11,825 bases of DNA from an uncultured Collinsella sp. (lineage in GTDB: Bacteria > Actinomycetota > Coriobacteriia > Coriobacteriales > Coriobacteriaceae), in assembly GCA_958428675.1 (NCBI GenBank), contig CAUAGV010000039.1, forward strand, positions 1-11,825, in the 5' to 3' direction. The notes beneath the pieces are model-generated. The model ran no database searches. It was not told the origin of the DNA and saw nothing but the letters and a program-made list of their open reading frames with translations. Both the position numbers and the translations under genes were made by a program. Shown here piece by piece: positions 7,727 through 11,825 of this stretch; the first letter of the stretch is position 1; each line of letters starts with the position of its first letter.

Positions 7727-7750
7727 TGGACAAAGTGGCTACACTACAAT
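7727..7750 (+). promoter_or_regulatory. Weak promoter candidate upstream of the CDF transporter
   Basis: TACAAT at 7745-7750 is a good -10 match 42 nt upstream of the start codon and just after the terminator, where a new promoter is expected. The upstream TGGACA at 7727-7732 looks like a -35 box but is only 12 nt away, too close for normal sigma70 spacing, so only the -10 part is supported. Confidence 0.35.
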
Positions 7751-7791
7751 CCGTTTGAGCAATAGATATATAGGTAGTACCGTGGGGGCGG

Positions 7792-8685
7792 ATGCAGATG
7801 GTCGAGTGGATTGTTCGTCGTGCGCAGGGCGACCGTGCACGCGTGGGAACGTTGACGGGCATGGTGTGTATTCTCGCCAATGTGGCACTATGCGCTGCGA
7901 AGGGTGCAATTGGCGTGCTGTCGGGATCCGTTTCAATCGTGGCGGACGCTATGAACAACCTGTCTGATGCCAGCTCGAACATCGTGAGCGTGCTTGGCTT
8001 TAAGCTGGCGGGCAAGCCGGCAGACCCCGAGCATCCTTACGGCCATGGCCGCTACGAGTATCTCTCGGGTCTGGTCGTGGCGGCGCTCGTGCTACTGATC
8101 GGCCTTGAGCTTATCAAGTCCTCGGTTGAGCGCGTCATCCACCCCGAACCTGTCGAGTTCTCGCTTGCCCTGGTGGCAGTCCTTGCGCTTTCGATGGTCG
8201 TAAAGCTTTGGATGGCGGCCCTCAACCAAAAACTCGGCGATCGCATTGAGTCCGAGACGCTGCATGCGACCGCGCAGGATTCCAAGAACGATGTTCTAGC
8301 CACGGGCGCCGTGTTGGCGTGCGCGATTGTTTCGCAGGTGACGCATATCAATCTAGATGCATGGGTCGGCCTTGCCGTTGGCGCCTATATTGGCTGGAGT
8401 GGTTTTGAGCTCATCCAGGATACGGTGAGCCCGCTTTTGGGCCAGGCGCCCGATCCTAAGCTGGTCAAGCACATTCGAGACAAAATCATGAGCTACCCCG
8501 GCGTTTTGGGCGTTCACGATTTGATGGTTCACGACTACGGCCCAGGCAGAAAGTTCGCAAGTGCCCACGCCGAGATGGCGGCTGAGGCCAGCCCGCTGGA
8601 AAGTCACGACACGCTCGATAACATCGAGCAGTCGTTTAGGAACGAAGACGGTATGATCGTCACGCTCCATTACGACCCATCGTGA
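7792..8685 (+). CDS. Cation diffusion facilitator transporter, N-terminal membrane part (frameshifted gene)
   Basis: This encodes 297 residues of a cation diffusion facilitator, a proton-coupled divalent metal exporter in the cytoplasmic membrane. Residues about 20-205 hold the six-helix region. The metal site in helix 2 is Asp52-x3-Asn56 with Asp59 (VADAMNNLSDASSN), and in helix 5 Asp163-x3-Asp167 (QDSKNDV). HPYGHGRYEYLSGLVV and KLAGKPADPEHPYG are strongly conserved family blocks. The cytoplasmic domain begins near KIMSYPGVLGVHDLMVHDYG. The frame closes at HYDPS just where related proteins continue, and the missing sequence is found in the next reading frame (8682-8951). ATG 7792 or ATG 7798 may be the start; GGGGG at 7784-7788 fits 7798 better. 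The metal is not certain. Confidence 0.88.
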   Translation: MQMVEWIVRRAQGDRARVGTLTGMVCILANVALCAAKGAIGVLSGSVSIVADAMNNLSDASSNIVSVLGFKLAGKPADPEHPYGHGRYEYLSGLVVAALVLLIGLELIKSSVERVIHPEPVEFSLALVAVLALSMVVKLWMAALNQKLGDRIESETLHATAQDSKNDVLATGAVLACAIVSQVTHINLDAWVGLAVGAYIGWSGFELIQDTVSPLLGQAPDPKLVKHIRDKIMSYPGVLGVHDLMVHDYGPGRKFASAHAEMAAEASPLESHDTLDNIEQSFRNEDGMIVTLHYDPS

Positions 8686-8951
8686 CCGACGATCCAAAGG
8701 TGGCGAGCATGCGTCTGCGCATCAACGCCATGGCTCAGGAGATTGATAGCCGCCTCTCGATCCACGACTTGCGTTGCGTACCGGGCCCCACGCACACCAA
8801 TGTGATTTTTGACTGCGTGCGACCCTCGGATTTGGCGATGAGCGCCGAGGACCTAAAGCGCACGCTGGCACAACGGGTCGAATCGGAATATCCCAAGTCG
8901 ATTGCCAAGATTACGATCGACGAAGACTACGTAGGGCATACCCACGAGTAA
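8682..8951 (+). CDS. C-terminal cytoplasmic domain of the CDF transporter, in the -1 frame
   Basis: These 89 residues read VTDDPKV, SIHDLRCVPGPTHTNVIFD and IAKITIDEDYVGH, the extended cytoplasmic tail found in roughly 380-400 residue CDF proteins of clostridia and relatives. It is not a known free-standing protein. The frame is offset by -1 from the upstream gene. Adding one C to the run at 8676-8678 would join the two into a protein of about 386 residues reading HYDPIVTDDPKV across the seam. A GTG at 8682 overlaps the upstream TGA, so separate translation by coupling is formally possible, but I see no ribosome binding site of note. The simplest reading is one gene broken by a deletion or a sequencing error. 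Confidence 0.75.
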   Translation: MTDDPKVASMRLRINAMAQEIDSRLSIHDLRCVPGPTHTNVIFDCVRPSDLAMSAEDLKRTLAQRVESEYPKSIAKITIDEDYVGHTHE

Positions 8952-8990
8952 GGCTGTGCCGGCAAAGCAGGTTATGCAGAAGGGGAGAGC

Positions 8991-9617
8991 ATGAAGAAGC
9001 TGTATCTACTCCGCCACGGTCAGACGGAGTTCAACGTCAAAAAGCTGGTCCAGGGCCGCTGCGATTCACCGCTGACCGATCTGGGCCGTCAGCAAGCCGG
9101 GATGGCAGCCGCGTGGCTCAAAGCCCACAACGTCGTCCCCGATAAAGTGGTCTCTTCGCCCTTAGGCCGAGCCATGGACACGGCTCAGCTCGTCGCAACC
9201 GAACTCCTCGGCCCGGATGCAGCAGTCGAGCCCTGCGAAGGCATCATCGAGCGCAGCTACGGCACCTTCGAAGAGGGCCCCCACGATGCCCTTCCCACCG
9301 ACGTCTGGGATCCCGGCGAGGACTTAATCCCATTCGGAGGAGAAGGAAGCCAGGCGCTGCAAGAGCGCATGGTAGACACCCTCACCAATATCATGGGCGC
9401 CGATGGTATCGAAACCCTTCTAGCAGTAAGCCACGGCAGCGCCAGCCGCCAATTCATCAAGGCAGCAGCCCCAGAGGGTTACGAGCTCCCAACAAAACTC
9501 CCCAACTGCGCCATCATGATCTTCGATTTTGACGAGGAAGATTTGCAAGGAAAGGGCGACAGGCTCCAATGCAAGTTCACTCTCCAGCAAATAGTGGACC
9601 CCCAACAAAGTAATTAG
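8991..9617 (+). CDS. Histidine phosphatase family protein (phosphoglycerate mutase-like)
   Basis: This 208-residue cytoplasmic protein belongs to the histidine phosphatase superfamily. The phosphorylated histidine is His9 in LLRHGQTEFN. Supporting residues are Arg8, Arg60 in SSPLGRAMDTA, Glu87 in IIERSYG, and the second histidine His148 in VSHGSASR. Length and the RHGQTxxN form suit the broad-specificity phosphatase branch; a true glycolytic mutase would be longer (about 230-250 residues). The substrate cannot be predicted. The start has AGGGGAG at 8981-8987, close to the ATG. The second half uses many A- and C-ending codons (including TTA at 9162), unlike the G-ending style of the fab genes. 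It stands 39 nt after the CDF tail and may share its transcript. Confidence 0.88.
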   Translation: MKKLYLLRHGQTEFNVKKLVQGRCDSPLTDLGRQQAGMAAAWLKAHNVVPDKVVSSPLGRAMDTAQLVATELLGPDAAVEPCEGIIERSYGTFEEGPHDALPTDVWDPGEDLIPFGGEGSQALQERMVDTLTNIMGADGIETLLAVSHGSASRQFIKAAAPEGYELPTKLPNCAIMIFDFDEEDLQGKGDRLQCKFTLQQIVDPQQSN

Positions 9618-9650
9618 CTGAGCGAGCAAGGTTTAGTAGACATCAATGTG

Positions 9651-9817
9651 ACGTTCCCAGTGTGCGGCGGAGGGGGCGGGCCTGAGACATATTAAGGTTT
9701 TCGCGAGTTCCGCACGAACAGGAGAGCACTTAATGTGCTCTCCGTCGTGAGCAGGACTGTAGAGCAGCAACCTTAATATGTCTCAGGCCCGCCCCCTCCG
9801 CCGCACACTGGGAACGT
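9651..9817. repeat. 167-nt element with perfect 49-bp inverted arms
   Basis: The left arm (9651-9699, beginning ACGTTCCCAG and ending TTAAGGTT) is the exact reverse complement of the right arm (9769-9817, beginning AACCTTAA and ending CTGGGAACGT). I compared all 49 positions. The 69-nt centre holds a second perfect hairpin: GGAGAGCAC at 9721-9729 pairs with GTGCTCTCC at 9735-9743 around a TTAAT loop, flanked by CACGA (9713-9717) and TCGTG (9745-9749). The bases next to the arms do not pair and no target-site duplication is evident. It encodes no credible protein. It could be a miniature inverted-repeat element, a genome-wide palindromic repeat, or a structured RNA. It lies between the phosphatase and the ribosomal promoter region. 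Confidence 0.9.
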
Positions 9818-9866
9818 GCCACGCACTTTACCTGCGTAAACAATGTGAGTGAAATATGAATCTCGA

Positions 9867-9892
9867 TGGATACGCCCGCAGCCGTGTATACT
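9867..9892 (+). promoter_or_regulatory. Promoter-like element upstream of rplC
   Basis: TATACT at 9887-9892 is a good -10 box preceded by a TG. TGGATA at 9867-9872 resembles a -35 box but lies only 14 nt away. The segment 9867-9891 recurs downstream of rplW at 11732-11756 with 22 of 25 bases identical. The conservation suggests a promoter or operator for the ribosomal genes. Transcription from here would give a leader of roughly 180 nt before rplC. Confidence 0.5.
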
Positions 9893-10003
9893 AAACAGCT
9901 GTGTGTAACCAGGGGAGTATTCTGGCTGGACAAAATGCCTGCTTAATAGGGTTGTCAGGTAGTCCGGGCGAAATACAAGGCTGGGGAGCACGTCGTGTAA
10001 GTA

Positions 10004-10055
10004 GTGGTCCTCTAGGGGCGTACGCTCGGTGGTGTACGCATTGTCCCAAGACCAC
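10004..10055 (+). promoter_or_regulatory. Possible structured mRNA leader of the ribosomal protein genes
   Basis: In the leader just before rplC, GTGGTC (10004-10009) pairs with GACCAC (10050-10055), and within it GCGTAC (10018-10023) pairs with GTACGC (10034-10039) around a 10-nt loop. The rest of 9893-10075 has no open reading frame I would support. Ribosomal protein operons are commonly autoregulated through such leaders; in E. coli the S10 leader responds to L4, which is encoded here by rplD. Regulation in this case is inference. Confidence 0.4.
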
Positions 10056-10075
10056 GCGAGAGTTGGGATCATATC

Positions 10076-10696
10076 TTGATCAGCATGATTCTCGGCCGCA
10101 AGATTGGCATGACCCAGGTTTGGGACGAGGACGACAACGTCGTTCCCGTCACGGTCATCCAGGCTGGCCCCTGCGCTGTCTCGCAGGTTAAAACTCAGGC
10201 AACCGACGGCTATGACGCCGTCCAGATCGGTTTCGGCGACATCAAGGCCAAGAACGTGAACAAGCCCATGGCTGGTCACTTCGCCAAGGCTGGCGTCGAG
10301 CCTGTCCGCTTCCTTCGTGAGGTCCGCGTCGAGAACGGCGAGGAGCACAAGGTCGGCGAGGTCGTCACCGTCGCTGATTTCGCTGATGTCGAGAAGGTCG
10401 ACGTCATCGGTACCTCCAAGGGTAAGGGCTTCCAGGGTCGCATCAAGCGCTGGGGTCAGCGCCGCGGTCCTATGACGCATGGTTCTCACTTCCAGCGTCA
10501 CCCCGGTTCTATCGGTCAGTGCGCCTATCCTGCGCGCGTCCTCAAGGGCGTCAAGATGGCCGGTCACATGGGTAACGAGCGCGTTACCGTCAAGAACCTT
10601 TCCGTTGTCCGCATCGATGCCGAGCAGAACCTCATCTTGGTCAAGGGCGCTGTCCCGGGTGCCAAGAATGGTCTCGTCGCCATCCGTATGGCCTAA
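10076..10696 (+). CDS. rplC: 50S ribosomal protein L3
   Basis: L3 binds 23S rRNA near the peptidyl transferase centre and is an early assembly protein. The sequence has ILGRKIGMTQVWDEDD at the start, and further on GTSKGKGFQGRIKRWGQ, THGSHFQRHPGSIG and KMAGHMGNERVTVKNL, all characteristic. Length is 206 residues from TTG 10076 or 203 from ATG 10085. I prefer 10076 because the extra MIS fits the usual N-terminal spacing before ILG and GGGAT (10065-10069) is 6 nt upstream, whereas 10085 has no binding site at a normal distance; the difference is only three residues. Codon use shifts to C-ending codons typical of strongly expressed genes. rplC is the first gene of the block here; rpsJ is not upstream. 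Confidence 0.95.
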   Translation: MISMILGRKIGMTQVWDEDDNVVPVTVIQAGPCAVSQVKTQATDGYDAVQIGFGDIKAKNVNKPMAGHFAKAGVEPVRFLREVRVENGEEHKVGEVVTVADFADVEKVDVIGTSKGKGFQGRIKRWGQRRGPMTHGSHFQRHPGSIGQCAYPARVLKGVKMAGHMGNERVTVKNLSVVRIDAEQNLILVKGAVPGAKNGLVAIRMA

Positions 10697-10742
10697 GGGC
10701 CCAGCCCATTTAGCCCAGCGTCATACCAAGGAGAACACTTAA

Positions 10743-11369
10743 ATGGCAAAGTTTGAAGTAAAGAACAGCGAGGGCAAGAAGGTCGCCGAGGCCGAGCTCG
10801 CCGCTGAGGTGTACGGCATCGAGCCGAACATCCACGTTATGCACCACATCGTCAAGTGCCAGATGGCCTCTTGGCGTCAGGGCACCCAGTCTGCTAAGGG
10901 TCGCTCTGAGGTTTCCGGTGGCGGCAAGAAGCCTTGGCGTCAGAAGGGCACCGGCCGTGCCCGCCAGGGTTCCATCCGTGCTGCCCAGTGGCGTCACGGT
11001 GGCGTTGTCTTCGCCCCCAAGCCCCGTTCCTACGCTAAGCGTATGAACAACAAGGAGGTCAAGCTGGCTATGCGCTCCGCGCTGTCCGCCAAGCTGGCCG
11101 ATGGCGAGCTCGTGCTCGTCGACGACTACGGCTTCGAGAAGCCTTCCACCAAGGCTGCCGTCGCCATGCTCAAGGCTCTCGGCCTTGAGGGCAAGCGTCT
11201 GACCATCATCGTTCGCGATGAGGACGTCAACGCCTACCTGTCGTTCCGCAACATTCCCAAGACGTTCATCATCACTGCCGACGAGGCCAACACCTACGAT
11301 CTCGTCAACAACAACGCTGTGCTGATGCCCGCCGACATCGCCGCTCACTTCGGGGAGGTGCTTGCATAA
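10743..11369 (+). CDS. rplD: 50S ribosomal protein L4
   Basis: L4 is a 23S rRNA-binding protein whose extended loop lines the polypeptide exit tunnel. In some bacteria it also represses its own operon. The 208-residue sequence contains the conserved loop region with GGGKKPWRQKGTGRARQGS and AQWRHGGVVFAPKPR, followed by the globular part with KLAMRSALSAKL and KALGLEGKRLTIIV. Length matches the family (about 200-210). The start has AAGGAG at 10728-10733. It lies 46 nt after rplC, with no terminator between, and its stop codon directly abuts the rplW start. Confidence 0.96.
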   Translation: MAKFEVKNSEGKKVAEAELAAEVYGIEPNIHVMHHIVKCQMASWRQGTQSAKGRSEVSGGGKKPWRQKGTGRARQGSIRAAQWRHGGVVFAPKPRSYAKRMNNKEVKLAMRSALSAKLADGELVLVDDYGFEKPSTKAAVAMLKALGLEGKRLTIIVRDEDVNAYLSFRNIPKTFIITADEANTYDLVNNNAVLMPADIAAHFGEVLA

Positions 11370-11657
11370 ATGACCGCCCACGAGATCATCATCCGTCCGA
11401 TCGTGTCCGAGCGTTCCTTCTCCGGCATGGAGCTGAACAAGTACACGTTCGAGGTCGCCAAGGATGCTAACAAGTATCAGATCAAGGACGCTGTCGAGGA
11501 GATCTTCGGCGTCAAGGTCGTTCGCGTGAACACCCTGACGGTCAAGCCCAAGACCAAGCGCGTGCGCTATGTCGCCGGCAAGACCCGTTCTTGGAAGAAG
11601 GCCATCGTCACGCTGGCCGAGGGCGACACCATCGAGGTCTTTGGCAACCAGGCCTAA
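11370..11657 (+). CDS. rplW: 50S ribosomal protein L23
   Basis: L23 sits at the exit of the ribosomal tunnel and is the docking site for trigger factor and SRP. The 95-residue sequence shows IIIRPIVSERS near the N-terminus, then KYTFEVAKDANKYQIKDAVE, FGVKVVRVNTL and the basic segment KPKTKRVRYVAGKTRSWKKA, all typical. The ATG follows the rplD stop without a gap (TAAATG), and GGGGAGG at 11352-11358, inside the end of rplD, is the likely ribosome binding site, so translation is probably coupled. The usual next gene, rplB, does not begin within the 168 nt left in the window. Confidence 0.96.
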   Translation: MTAHEIIIRPIVSERSFSGMELNKYTFEVAKDANKYQIKDAVEEIFGVKVVRVNTLTVKPKTKRVRYVAGKTRSWKKAIVTLAEGDTIEVFGNQA

Positions 11658-11674
11658 GACTCGCTGCTGTTGAG

Positions 11675-11712
11675 TGAGCTCATGCCTCCCAAATAGGGGA
11701 GGCGGGAGCTCA
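11675..11712 (+). terminator. Strong hairpin after rplW (terminator or processing site)
   Basis: TGAGCTC (11675-11681) pairs with GAGCTCA (11706-11712) and GCCTCCC (11684-11690) with GGGAGGC (11697-11703), separated only by a 2x2 internal loop that includes a possible T-G wobble; the terminal loop is AAATAG. No T tract follows, so it is not a standard rho-independent terminator. It starts 17 nt after the rplW stop and could limit read-through or protect the mRNA end. Confidence 0.5.
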
Positions 11713-11731
11713 AGGTTTCGGGTGTATAAAA

Positions 11732-11756
11732 TGGACACGCCCGGAACCGTGTATAC
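11732..11756 (+). promoter_or_regulatory. Second copy of the 25-nt promoter-like element
   Basis: This copy matches 9867-9891 at 22 of 25 positions, sharing the TGGAYACGCCCG start and the CCGTGTATAC end. A TATAAA (11725-11730) also lies just upstream. Its position after rplW suggests that the following gene, outside the window, has its own promoter. Further downstream CATCGCA (11766-11772) could pair with TGCGATG (11800-11806), enclosing CGAGG/CCTCG. Confidence 0.45.
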
Positions 11757-11825
11757 GTCCGGTGTCATCGCACCCGAGGCAGAACCTCGAATCCCTGTCT
11801 GCGATGGCTAACGGATTCCTATTGA

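Noticed and set aside
8673..8685. Programmed -1 frameshift in the CDF gene
   Set aside because: The site lacks a classic X-XXY-YYZ slippery heptamer and I saw no clear downstream pseudoknot; a one-base deletion is the simpler reading, though not proven.
9651..9817. CRISPR repeats, insertion sequence or retron RNA as explanations of the inverted repeat
   Set aside because: There are only two arms in opposite orientation with no spacers, no transposase and no reverse transcriptase nearby, so none of these can be supported.
9901..10191. A 96-codon + strand frame across the rplC leader
   Set aside because: It runs into rplC in another frame, has no ribosome binding site and no family resemblance; it does not resemble S10.
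10710..11768. A 352-codon - strand frame opposite rplD and rplW, and a 264-codon one at 9773-10567 opposite rplC
   Set aside because: Both mirror highly biased ribosomal genes; Leu/Asp/Gly-rich translations with no family resemblance.
11804..11825. A gene start (MANGFL...) at the right edge
   Set aside because: It has no ribosome binding site, does not resemble L2, and only seven codons are visible.

Overview
The window looks like chromosomal DNA from a high-GC Coriobacteriia-type actinobacterium. A gut Collinsella is my best guess; that is inference from gene content and codon style, not from a marker I could search. Every recognised gene is on the + strand.

Layout. (1) 1-6391 is a tight type II fatty-acid synthesis operon: the 3' end of fabD, then fabG, fabF, accB, fabZ, accC and a fused accD-accA gene. 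This is the Firmicutes-type fab/acc order, with gaps of 2-39 nt or short overlaps. AccB, AccC and AccDA make malonyl-CoA. FabD (cut off at the left edge) loads it on acyl carrier protein, and FabF, FabG and FabZ run condensation, keto-reduction and dehydration. The enoyl reductase, FabH and ACP are not in the window. (2) 6432-7646 is a stand-alone PTS EIIC-like sugar permease. It starts 40 nt after accDA and is closed by a rho-independent terminator at 7686-7718. A small palindrome lies at each end of this gene, and the two copies differ by a compensatory base-pair change. (3) 7792-8951 is a cation diffusion facilitator split into two reading frames by an apparent one-base deletion. It is followed by a histidine phosphatase (8991-9617). 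(4) 9618-10075 is a 458-nt non-coding stretch. It holds a 167-nt element with perfect 49-bp inverted arms, a promoter-like site and a probably structured leader. (5) 10076-11657 is a ribosomal protein block rplC-rplD-rplW (L3, L4, L23). rpsJ, the usual first gene of this cluster, is not next to rplC. rplB does not directly follow rplW; instead there is a strong hairpin and a second copy of a 25-nt element also found upstream of rplC.

The genes themselves are mostly ordinary housekeeping genes. The less ordinary content is in the non-coding parts: the long perfect inverted repeat, the palindrome pair, the duplicated element around the ribosomal genes, and the frameshifted transporter. I saw no CRISPR array, tRNA, rRNA, transposase, phage or defence gene.
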